Part shown: positions 1-5,410 of the stretch, piece after piece
Position numbering within the stretch: the stretch's first letter is position 1
How the letters are laid out: every line of letters begins with the position of its first letter
Assembly (NCBI GenBank): GCA_015494165.1
Contig: WGBS01000063.1
Coordinates: 1-10,277, forward strand
Reading direction: 5' to 3'
DNA: 10,277 nt
Origin: Gammaproteobacteria bacterium
Lineage (GTDB): Bacteria; Pseudomonadota; Gammaproteobacteria; S144-34
Position numbers and translations under genes: made by a program
Notes under the pieces: model-generated
Database searches by the model: none
What the model was told of the DNA's origin: nothing
Seen by the model: the letters and a program-made list of their open reading frames with translations, nothing else

Positions 1-63
1 CTTCGCGGGCGTGCACGGGCGACGGGTGACTGTACACTGTAACCTGCAAACCGTGACCCGCCT
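1..63 (+). repeat. Heptad-array element, copy A (2 units plus 30-nt tail)
   Basis: Two heptads (GGGCGAC at 17-23 and GGGTGAC at 24-30) are followed by a 30-nt tail at 31-60 that recurs at 424-453 and 10249-10277. All three tails share the 18-nt core ACCTGCAAACCGTGACCC. The 16 nt before the heptads (1-16) match 366-381 with one difference, so copies A and B share left flanks as well as tails. The element probably begins left of the window. No protein-coding capacity is supported. Confidence 0.8.
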
Positions 64-82
64 ATTCAAGGTCTGAGGAATC

Positions 83-97
83 GCGCCTGGAAGGCGC
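83..97. repeat. REP-like hairpin, diverged
   Basis: Perfect inverted repeat GCGCCT-GGA-AGGCGC. Read on the minus strand it gives a stem around TCC, the same design as the GGCT-TCC-AGCC hairpins at 216-226 and 305-319. It is probably a diverged, oppositely oriented member of the same REP-like family, but the body match is short. Confidence 0.4.
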
Positions 98-110
98 TTG
101 TATAGTGCGC

Positions 111-138
111 GGGAGACGGGTAACGGGAGGCGGGAAAG
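111..138 (+). repeat. Degenerate forward heptad array (4 units)
   Basis: Four units of 7 nt, each starting with GGG: GGGAGAC, GGGTAAC, GGGAGGC, GGGAAAG. The 7-nt phasing of the G-tracts is exact at 111, 118, 125 and 132. No 30-nt tail follows. A GCGCCC-GAA-GGGCGC hairpin (149-163) lies just downstream. Confidence 0.65.
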
Positions 139-196
139 TCAAAAGGCCGCGCCCGAAGGGCGCTCCACCCCTCGCCTCCCGACCCGCGCCTCGCGC

Positions 197-233
197 CACT
201 CCCGATTGTGGGAGTGGCTTCCAGCCCCGACCA
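197..233 (+). repeat. REP-like element, copy 1
   Basis: Two hairpins in tandem: CACTCCC (197-203) pairs with GGGAGTG (210-216), and GGCT (216-219) pairs with AGCC (223-226) around TCC. Positions 199-233 match 290-324 at 33 of 35 positions. The body GTGGGAGTGGCTTCCAGCC resembles the REP sequences of Pseudomonas and Xanthomonas-group bacteria that are moved by RAYT (IS200-like) transposases. That family link is inferred from resemblance, and no RAYT gene is in the window. Confidence 0.7.
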
Positions 234-264
234 ATGGCCGCGCGCGGAGCGCGCACCAACCCTC

Positions 265-285
265 GTCTCCCGTCTCCCGCCTCCC
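265..285 (-). repeat. Reverse-oriented heptad array (3 units)
   Basis: GTCTCCC, GTCTCCC, GCCTCCC: three heptads that read GGGAGAC/GGGAGGC on the minus strand. They face the forward array at 111-138, with REP copy 1 between them. Confidence 0.65.
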
Positions 286-289
286 GCCG

Positions 290-324
290 CTCCCGATGGT
301 GGGAGGGGCTTCCAGCCCCGACCA
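290..324 (+). repeat. REP-like element, copy 2
   Basis: Near-identical to copy 1 (two substitutions in 35 nt). CTCCC (290-294) pairs with GGGAG (301-305), and GGGGCT (305-310) pairs with AGCCCC (314-319) around TCC. One of the two changes improves the second stem from 4 to 6 pairs, which suggests the fold matters. Confidence 0.7.
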
Positions 325-341
325 CAGCATCCTTCGACTGT

Positions 342-374
342 GGGAACGGCATCTTGCCGTGCCCGCTTCGCGGG
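342..374 (+). repeat. REP-like element 3, two overlapping hairpins
   Basis: GGGAACGGCA (342-351) pairs with TGCCGTGCCC (355-364) around TCT with one mismatch. CCCGC (362-366) pairs with GCGGG (370-374) around TTC. The TGTGGGA start matches the body of copies 1 and 2, but the centre differs. Its right hairpin merges into the left flank of heptad copy B, and window position 1 begins inside the equivalent hairpin of copy A. Confidence 0.55.
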
Positions 375-456
375 AGTGCACGGGAGACGGGAGACGGGCG
401 ACGGGTTACGGGAGACGGGAGACTGTACACCGCAACCTGCAAACCGTGACCCGCCT
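366..456 (+). repeat. Heptad-array element, copy B (6 units plus 30-nt tail)
   Basis: Left flank 366-381 is shared with copy A. Six units then run from 382 to 423 with G-tracts exactly every 7 nt (382, 389, 396, 403, 410, 417) and spacers AGAC, AGAC, CGAC, TTAC, AGAC, AGAC. The 30-nt tail at 424-453 follows. It differs from copy A in the tail at only two positions (C for T twice), so the main difference between A and B is unit number. Confidence 0.85.
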
Positions 457-484
457 CTGCCGCCGCAGACGGCCGCGGCCCGGC

Positions 485-511
485 GCCGGTCGGTAGGCGC
501 GGCGGACCGGC
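485..511. other. Stem-loop upstream of hemE
   Basis: GCCGGTC (485-491) pairs with GACCGGC (505-511) across a 13-nt gap. There is no T-run, so it is not a good intrinsic terminator. It lies 48 nt before the hemE start and could be a leader structure or chance in GC-rich DNA. Confidence 0.3.
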
Positions 512-520
512 GGGCTTCTG

Positions 521-555
521 CTGTTTACTGTCGTCTGCTCACCGTTTACTGTTTC
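521..555 (-). repeat. Decayed reverse heptad array forming the hemE leader
   Basis: Five 7-nt units can be read: CTGTTTA, CTGTCGT, CTGCTCA, CCGTTTA, CTGTTTC. GTTTACTGT occurs at 523-531 and again at 544-552, exactly 21 nt (three units) apart. On the minus strand the units resemble the G-rich heptads elsewhere in the window. The array ends only 4 nt before the hemE ATG. Confidence 0.5.
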
Positions 556-559
556 CGCC

Positions 560-1624
560 ATGTCCGAGCTCAGGAACGACCGGCTGCTGCGCGCGCTCGC
601 GCGCGAGCCCGTGGACGCCACGCCCATCTGGATCATGCGCCAGGCCGGGCGTTACCTCCCGGAGTACGGCGCCACGCGCGAGCGCGCCGGCTCCTTCCTC
701 GAGCTGTGCCGCACGCCCGAGCTCGCCTGCGAGGTCACGCTCCAGCCCGTCGAGCGCTTCGACCTCGACGCCGCCATCGTCTTCTCCGACATCCTCACCG
801 TGCCCGACGCCATGGGGCTCGGCCTCTACTTCGTCGAGGGCGAGGGGCCGCGCTTCGAGCGCCCCGTGCGCACCGAGGCGGACGTGGAGGCCCTGCGCGA
901 GCCCGACCCCGAGCGCGACCTCGGCTACGTGCTCGAGACCGTGCGGCTCGCGCGCGCGGGGCTCGCCGGCCGCGTGCCGCTGATCGGCTTCTCCGGCAGC
1001 CCGTGGACGCTCGCCGCCTACATGGTCGAGGGCGGCGGCAGCCACCACTTCGCGCGCGTCAAGGCCATGGCCTACGACCGCCCGCGCGTGCTCGAGGCCC
1101 TGCTCGAGCGGCTGGTGGCCGCGGTCACGGCCTATCTCAACGCGCAGGTGCGCGCCGGCGCCCAGGCGCTCATGCTCTTCGACACCTGGGGCGGCATCCT
1201 CGACCCGCGCCTGTTCCGCCTGCTCTCGCTCGAGCCCACCCGGCGCGTGGTCGCGGGGCTCGTGCGCGAGCACGAGGGCCGGCGCGTGCCCGTGATCGTC
1301 TTCGTCAAGGGCGGTGGGCAGTGGCTCGAGGCGCTGGCCGAGACCGGCTGCGACGCCCTCGGCCTCGACTGGACCGTGGACATCGGCGAGGCGCGCCGCC
1401 GCGTGGGCGACCGCGTGGCGCTGCAGGGCAACCTCGACCCCTGCGCCCTGTATGCCGAGCCCGCGCGCATCCGCGAGGAGGTGCGCCGCGTCCTCGAGGC
1501 CTACGGCCCGGGCAGCGGCCACGTCTTCAACCTCGGCCACGGCATCCATCCCGACACCGACCCCGCGCACGTGGCCGCCCTCGTGGAGGCGGTGCACGAG
1601 CTCAGCCGCCCGCTGCACGCCTGA
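560..1624 (+). CDS. hemE: Uroporphyrinogen decarboxylase
   Basis: Cytoplasmic enzyme that removes the four acetate carboxyls of uroporphyrinogen III to give coproporphyrinogen III in haem synthesis; it needs no cofactor. The 354 residues are the usual bacterial length. Visible signatures are IMRQAGRYLPEY at 25-36, holding the substrate-binding Arg27 and Arg31; the catalytic Asp77 in FSDIL; GFSGSPWTLAAY at 143-154 with Tyr154; FDTWGG at 207-212; and His327 in FNLGHGI near the C-terminus. The ATG at 560 starts the conserved N-terminus directly, so the start is well placed. No Shine-Dalgarno sequence precedes it, and the leader is a decayed repeat array. The gene appears complete and active. The GGDEF-EAL gene follows 66 nt downstream on the same strand and may be co-transcribed. 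Confidence 0.97.
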   Translation: MSELRNDRLLRALAREPVDATPIWIMRQAGRYLPEYGATRERAGSFLELCRTPELACEVTLQPVERFDLDAAIVFSDILTVPDAMGLGLYFVEGEGPRFERPVRTEADVEALREPDPERDLGYVLETVRLARAGLAGRVPLIGFSGSPWTLAAYMVEGGGSHHFARVKAMAYDRPRVLEALLERLVAAVTAYLNAQVRAGAQALMLFDTWGGILDPRLFRLLSLEPTRRVVAGLVREHEGRRVPVIVFVKGGGQWLEALAETGCDALGLDWTVDIGEARRRVGDRVALQGNLDPCALYAEPARIREEVRRVLEAYGPGSGHVFNLGHGIHPDTDPAHVAALVEAVHELSRPLHA

Positions 1625-1690
1625 GCGCCGGGAGCGTGACCGGGCGCACGGAACGGGAGGCCCGGATCTTGCAGGGATGAGCCTTCGGCC

Positions 1691-4294
1691 ATGGCGGACG
1701 GCGGAAACACGTCACAGCGCGTGCGGGCGGGGCTGAGCCTCGACAGCCTCGGGGCGCGGTATCTGCTGTTCGCGGTGCTCGCCGGCGCCGCGGTGGTAGG
1801 GCTCGTGGTGCTGCTCCAGGCGCAGGTCACGCGCCAGACCGCCGCCAGCGCCGCCACCCTCGCCGCCGCCACGCGCGTGCAGCAGCTCACCAAGGGGCTG
1901 CGCGACCGCCTGTGGCTCGCGAGCTTCCGCCTGCACGCGCTCATGATGGACCCGCGGCAGCCGGCCGCCCCCGTGCTCACCGCCGTCGAGGAGGCGCGCG
2001 CCACCCTGCGGGCGCTCGCCGCACAGCCGCCGGGCGCCGAGGGGCGTGCCGCGCTCGCCGCGCTCGGCCAGGCGCTCGCGCGCCTCGACGCGGAGGTGCG
2101 CCGGCTCATCGAGCTGCGCGGCGATCCCGACCGCACCTATCCGGCGCTCTCGGTCATGAACGACGAGCACCTGCCGGCCAACCGCCGCTTCGCCGCCGCG
2201 CTCGAGGCCGCCATCGCCGCCCTCGAGGCCGACGGCCGCCCGTCCGCCCGCCAGTGGCCGCTCTACCGCCGCCTCGTCGGGCTGCGCGACCTGTGGCGCC
2301 GCACCGTGCTCGCCTTCCGCGGCACGCTCGTGCTGCGCACCGTCTTCGAGCAGGGCCACGCCGACGCCGACGCCATGGAGCGCCGCACCCGGACCCTGCT
2401 CGCCGAGGTCGAGCACGAGGTCGCCGCCCTCGAGGCCGCGCGCGCGCGCGGCGCCCTGCCGCTCGAGGTGGACGCGGCCGTGCCCGAGCTGCGCGCCGCG
2501 CTCGACGCGTGGCGCGACGGCCTCGAGCGCATCCTCACCGTCCGCCGCTCCGGCGCCTGGCGCGCCGACCTCGAGCTGCTGACGACGCGCGTGCGCCCGC
2601 TCATGGCCGAGATCTTCGGCCACCTCGACAGCCTCGACCGCGCCGCCGCGGTGCAGGCGCGCGCGGCGGTCGCGCGCGCCGAGGCCGCCGCGCGCCGCGC
2701 CGGCGCCCTGCTGTGGGCCTTCGCGGTGGTGGGCCTGGTGGTGGTCGCCGTCGGCTACTTCTACCTCGAGCGCCGCGTGCTCGGCCCCGTGCGAGAGGTG
2801 GCGCGCGCGCTGCGCGCCGGCGTTGCGAGCGGCGTGCCCGCGGTGCACGGCGCCGGCGCCACGCGCGAGACGCGCGAGCTGGTCGAGGCCTTCCGCGCCA
2901 TGTGGCACGAGGTGCAGCGCCGCCAGGAGAGCCTCGAGCACCAGGCACTGCACGACGCCCTCACGGGCTTGCCCAACCGGGTGCTCATGCAGGACCGCCT
3001 CGCCCAGGCCATCGCGCTCGCCGAGCGCACGCGCTCGGGCGTGGCCTTCATGCTCATGGACCTCGACGGCTTCAAGGAGGTCAACGACACCCTCGGCCAC
3101 CAGGCCGGCGACCTGCTGCTGGTGCGCGTCGCCGAACGCCTGCGCGAGGTGCTGCGCCGCGCCGACACCGTCGCGCGCCTCGGCGGCGACGAGTTCGGCC
3201 TCGTCGTCCCGCACGCGAGCGCCGAGGAGGCCGAGCACGTCGCGCGCAAGGTGCTCGCCGCCCTCGCGCGCCCCGTGCGCCTCGAGGGCCACAACCTCTA
3301 CGTCGGCGGCAGTATCGGCATCGCCCTCTACCCCGAGCACGGCACCGACCCCTACCAGCTCCTGCGCCACGCCGACGTCGCCATGTACCAGGCCAAGCGC
3401 TCCGGGCGCGGCTACGCCTTCTACGAGGAGCGCCTCGATGACCATTCCGTGGCGCGGCTCTCGCTCCTCGGCGAGCTGCGCGAGGCCATCCACGGCGGCG
3501 GCCTGCGCCTGCACTACCAGCCCAAGGTGCGCATCGCCGACGGCGCCCCGGTCACGGTCGAGGCGCTCGCGCGCTGGCGCCACCCCGAGCGCGGCGACCT
3601 CCAGCCCGAGGAGTTCGTGCCGCTCGCCGAGAAGGCGGGGCTCGTGCAGGAGCTCACGCGCTGGGTGCTCGCCGAGGCGCTCGCGCAGTGCTCGCGCTGG
3701 CGCCGGCGGGGGCTGCGGCTCGGCGTCGCCGTCAACCTCTCGGTGTGGGATCTCCACGACCGCGACCTGCCGCGCCAGGTGATGCGCGCGCTGCAGGGCT
3801 TCGGCCTGCCGCCCAACGTGCTCACCCTCGAGATCACGGAGTCGGCCGCCATGTCCGAGCCCGAGCGCGCGCGCGCCGTGCTCGGCGAGCTCCACGCCCA
3901 GGGCGTGCGCATCGCCATCGACGACTTCGGCACCGGCTTCTCCTCCTTCGCCCACCTCAAGGAGTTCCCGGCGCACGAGCTCAAGATCGACAAGTCCTTC
4001 GTCACCGACATGTGCCACGACGACGACGACGCCGTCATCGTGCGCTCCCTCGTCGACCTCGGCCACAACCTCGGCCGCGAGGTCGTCGCCGAGGGCGTCG
4101 AGGACCAGGACACCTGGGACATCCTCGCCATCCTGCGCTGCGACTACGCCCAGGGCCACCACGTCGCCCGCCCCATGCCCGCCGAGCGCCTCGCCACCTG
4201 GCTGCGCTCGCGCGAGAGCATCGCCGCCGCCTGGGCCGCCACCCGCCAGGTTCCGGACGGCACGGACGGCCGGCGCCGCTCCTCCGAGCGCTGA
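1691..4294 (+). CDS. Membrane-bound GGDEF-EAL protein (c-di-GMP synthesis and breakdown)
   Basis: An 867-residue inner-membrane signalling protein. A first transmembrane segment lies at about 23-43 and a second at about 338-358. Between them is a roughly 290-residue, Ala/Arg-rich, mainly helical periplasmic sensor that I cannot assign to a family. A HAMP-like linker follows at about 360-410. The diguanylate cyclase domain spans about 418-580, with GGDEF intact at 498-502 and a product-binding RxxD site (RRAD, 489-492) five residues before it. The phosphodiesterase domain spans about 595-845. Its EAL motif (624-626), Asn682, Glu714, Asp744-Asp745 in DDFGTGFSS, Lys765, Glu801 and Gln821 are all present, so hydrolysis of c-di-GMP to pGpG is expected. 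Both activities look possible, and which dominates cannot be read from sequence. After Gln821 the usual QGY-type segment reads QGHHVARP. The ribosome site is weak (AGGGATG about 11 nt upstream). Confidence 0.93.
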   Translation: MADGGNTSQRVRAGLSLDSLGARYLLFAVLAGAAVVGLVVLLQAQVTRQTAASAATLAAATRVQQLTKGLRDRLWLASFRLHALMMDPRQPAAPVLTAVEEARATLRALAAQPPGAEGRAALAALGQALARLDAEVRRLIELRGDPDRTYPALSVMNDEHLPANRRFAAALEAAIAALEADGRPSARQWPLYRRLVGLRDLWRRTVLAFRGTLVLRTVFEQGHADADAMERRTRTLLAEVEHEVAALEAARARGALPLEVDAAVPELRAALDAWRDGLERILTVRRSGAWRADLELLTTRVRPLMAEIFGHLDSLDRAAAVQARAAVARAEAAARRAGALLWAFAVVGLVVVAVGYFYLERRVLGPVREVARALRAGVASGVPAVHGAGATRETRELVEAFRAMWHEVQRRQESLEHQALHDALTGLPNRVLMQDRLAQAIALAERTRSGVAFMLMDLDGFKEVNDTLGHQAGDLLLVRVAERLREVLRRADTVARLGGDEFGLVVPHASAEEAEHVARKVLAALARPVRLEGHNLYVGGSIGIALYPEHGTDPYQLLRHADVAMYQAKRSGRGYAFYEERLDDHSVARLSLLGELREAIHGGGLRLHYQPKVRIADGAPVTVEALARWRHPERGDLQPEEFVPLAEKAGLVQELTRWVLAEALAQCSRWRRRGLRLGVAVNLSVWDLHDRDLPRQVMRALQGFGLPPNVLTLEITESAAMSEPERARAVLGELHAQGVRIAIDDFGTGFSSFAHLKEFPAHELKIDKSFVTDMCHDDDDAVIVRSLVDLGHNLGREVVAEGVEDQDTWDILAILRCDYAQGHHVARPMPAERLATWLRSRESIAAAWAATRQVPDGTDGRRRSSER

Positions 4295-4312
4295 GCGCAG
4301 GCCCGCCAACGG

Positions 4313-4369
4313 CCCGCGGTGCGGGACGGGCGGCGAGCGCCTGCCGCGGCGCCCGCGCGGCGGCGCGGG
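4313..4369. terminator. GC hairpins between convergent genes
   Basis: Two perfect stems fill the gap between the convergent GGDEF-EAL and vapC genes: CCCGC-GGT-GCGGG (4313-4325) and CCCGCGC-GGCG-GCGCGGG (4352-4369). The second abuts the vapC stop codon. Neither has a T-run, so termination is inferred from position and stem strength only. They could slow polymerase from both sides. Confidence 0.35.
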
Positions 4370-4804
4370 TCAGGCCCCGAGGGTGACGACGTGGTCCGCG
4401 CCCGCGCCGCGCACGGCGTCCGGGCGCAGGCGCCGGTCGAGCGTGACCAGCCGCCCGCCGTGGCGCACGGCCAGCGCCAGCAGGTAGGCCTCCGTGATCT
4501 GCCGGTGGCCGAGGATGCGCTCCCAGCGCAGCACGCGCCCCGAGAGCAGCGACAGGTCCGCGGGCCAGAACGCGTGCGAGGGGTCCGCCGTGGCCTCCGC
4601 CAGACGGGCCGCGACCTCGGCGGGCGGGCGCGCGCCGGGATAGGCGGGCGAGGACATCACCCGCACGCAGCCGTTCTGCGTGAGCGGGCAGGAGGCCCAG
4701 CCGTGGGCCAGCTCGCGCTCGAGCCAGCGCCACGCGTCGCGGTGGTGCACGTGCGCCGCGTCCAGCAGCGCCACCAGCACGCCCACGTCGAGCAGCGCGC
4801 GCAA
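4370..4804 (-). CDS. vapC: VapC-type PIN-domain toxin (ribonuclease)
   Basis: A 144-residue PIN-domain protein of the VapC toxin type, expected to cleave RNA when not held by its antitoxin. The N-terminus MRALLDVGVLVALLD, the central LTQNGCVRVMSSPAY, RQITEAYLLALAVRHGG and the late LVTLDRRL are family signatures. Expected metal ligands Asp6 and Asp123 are present. The residue after DV is Gly8 where Asn is usual, and the helix acid is Glu105 where Asp is usual (ITDAY). The start is TTG at 4804, four nt after the stop of the upstream vapB, so translation is probably coupled. Activity may be altered by the substitutions. Confidence 0.85.
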   Translation of the reverse strand: MRALLDVGVLVALLDAAHVHHRDAWRWLERELAHGWASCPLTQNGCVRVMSSPAYPGARPPAEVAARLAEATADPSHAFWPADLSLLSGRVLRWERILGHRQITEAYLLALAVRHGGRLVTLDRRLRPDAVRGAGADHVVTLGA

Positions 4805-4808
4805 GCCC

Positions 4809-5054
4809 TCAGACGCCTTCCTCGTCGCGGATGCGCTCGACGCGGTCGGCGCTGACCACCCGCCCCTCCGCCGGGAAGGGGCGGAAGCCCGCGAGCCGCC
4901 GTCCGGCGGCGCGGCCGCCGCCCGCGTCCGCAGCGCCCGCGAGCGCGCGCCGCAGCAGCTCGCTCGCCACGCGCCCCATGGAGACGCGCCGGTGGCGCGC
5001 CAGCTCGCGCACCGCCTCCAGCACCTCGTCGTCGATGTCGAGCGTCGTCCTCAT
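4809..5054 (-). CDS. vapB: VapB-type ribbon-helix-helix antitoxin
   Basis: An 81-residue antitoxin, partner of the VapC just downstream. Residues 1-38 (from MRTTLDIDDEVLEAVRELA to LLRRAL) form a ribbon-helix-helix DNA-binding domain. A Gly/Ala-rich hinge follows, then a C-terminal segment ending in VERIRDEEGV, typical of the part that wraps the toxin. The ATG at 5054 is chosen because MRTTLDID begins the RHH beta-strand. An upstream in-frame start at 5174 would add 40 residues translated from repeat DNA and is rejected. The RHH domain would be expected to repress its own promoter, and GATG-type repeats lie 45-72 nt upstream. Confidence 0.85.
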   Translation of the reverse strand: MRTTLDIDDEVLEAVRELARHRRVSMGRVASELLRRALAGAADAGGGRAAGRRLAGFRPFPAEGRVVSADRVERIRDEEGV

Positions 5055-5098
5055 CCCGCCCCGCACGGCCTCACCGGCGCCGGGTGCCAGCGTCGGGT

Positions 5099-5126
5099 GA
5101 TGCGACGATGCGATGATGGCATGATG
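5099..5126. promoter_or_regulatory. Candidate vapBC operator: tandem GATG octamers
   Basis: Direct repeats GATGCGAC (5099-5106), GATGCGAT (5107-5114), GATGGCAT (5115-5122), then GATG (5123-5126), in exact 8-nt phase. RHH antitoxins commonly bind short repeats at their own promoter, and this array overlaps the best candidate -10 for vapB. The role is inferred. Confidence 0.4.
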
Positions 5127-5141
5127 TACGCCTGCAGGCAA
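5113..5141 (-). promoter_or_regulatory. Candidate vapBC promoter
   Basis: On the minus strand, TTGCCT (5141-5136) and CATCAT (5118-5113) are separated by 17 nt. Each matches four of six sigma70 consensus positions. The predicted start would lie about 50 nt before the vapB ATG. The match is modest. Confidence 0.3.
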
Positions 5142-5153
5142 CGTCCGCCCCCC

Positions 5154-5188
5154 TCTTCTCCCGTCACCTGTCAACCGTCACCCGTTCC
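5154..5188 (-). repeat. Decayed reverse heptad array
   Basis: Heptads TCTTCTC, CCGTCAC, CTGTCAA, CCGTCAC, CCGTTCC. CCGTCAC occurs at 5161-5167 and 5175-5181, 14 nt apart. On the minus strand the units read as GTGACGG-type heptads like those of copies A and B. Beyond it on that strand, near 5143-5127, a CCTGCA core flanked by GT could be a remnant of the 30-nt tail, but this match is weak. Confidence 0.5.
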
Positions 5189-5238
5189 CGGGCCCTGCCC
5201 GCCTGCGCGCGGCCGGCGCCAGGCGGGGCGAGGCCCAC

Positions 5239-5254
5239 GTTGCGCGGGCGCAAC
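5239..5254. promoter_or_regulatory. Perfect inverted repeat upstream of the porin promoter
   Basis: GTTGCGC-GG-GCGCAAC, 7-bp arms with a 2-nt centre, ending 35 nt before the porin -35. The tiny centre fits a dimeric regulator site better than an RNA hairpin, and no T-run follows. No regulator can be named. Confidence 0.35.
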
Positions 5255-5289
5255 ATCGAGGCCACCTGTCGCACCGGACGCAAAAGGTG

Positions 5290-5317
5290 TTGCATTCGCG
5301 CCAGCACCTGCTATAAA
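5290..5317 (+). promoter_or_regulatory. Sigma70-type promoter of the porin gene
   Basis: TTGCAT (5290-5295) and TATAAA (5312-5317) are spaced 16 nt apart in a locally AT-rich island, with about 90 nt from the -10 to the ATG. An imperfect inverted repeat AGGTGTT/AGCACCT (arms near 5285-5291 and 5304-5310) spans the -35 and could be an operator. Confidence 0.7.
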
Positions 5318-5392
5318 TAGCCTGTCCTCTCTTGGGGATCCCTGCGTTTCTTCGGGAACGACAACGACAACACGGCAAGCCAAGCCAGAAAG

Positions 5393-5402
5393 AAGGAGAG
5401 GT
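5393..5402 (+). promoter_or_regulatory. Porin ribosome binding site
   Basis: AAGGAGAGGT contains two overlapping Shine-Dalgarno choices, AAGGAG with 12-nt spacing and AGGT with 8-nt spacing to the ATG at 5411. This fits strong expression of an abundant porin. Confidence 0.65.
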
Positions 5403-5410
5403 AGACGGAC

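Larger units (their letters stand above)
5055..5410. other. Divergent intergenic region between vapB and the porin gene
   Basis: A 356-nt stretch without a supported gene. From left to right it holds the vapB leader, octamer direct repeats overlapping a candidate vapB promoter, a decayed reverse heptad array, a GC-rich tract, a perfect 7-bp inverted repeat, the porin promoter and an A-rich porin leader with ACGACAACGACAACAC. The listed elements are described separately. Confidence 0.7.

Noticed and set aside
382..453. A CRISPR array
   Set aside because: The unit is 7 nt with no unique spacers and no cas genes, so it is a tandem repeat.
1..559. Several 80-130-codon frames on both strands in the left region
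   Set aside because: They are translations of heptad and REP repeats (ETGDGRR-type or Arg/Pro-rich) with no ribosome sites or domains.
208..1680. A 490-codon plus-strand frame across the repeats and hemE
   Set aside because: It is Arg/Ala-rich, runs through repeats, and is out of frame with the clear hemE product.
1712..4309. An open frame of about 865 codons on the minus strand across the GGDEF-EAL gene
   Set aside because: It is a mirror of the GC-rich codon pattern. The plus strand has complete GGDEF and EAL motifs in order, while the minus translation is Ala/Gly/Glu-rich with no domain.
5055..5174. A 40-residue N-terminal extension of VapB from an upstream start at 5174
   Set aside because: The extension is translated from decayed repeat and promoter DNA, while MRTTLDID at 5054 is the typical antitoxin start.
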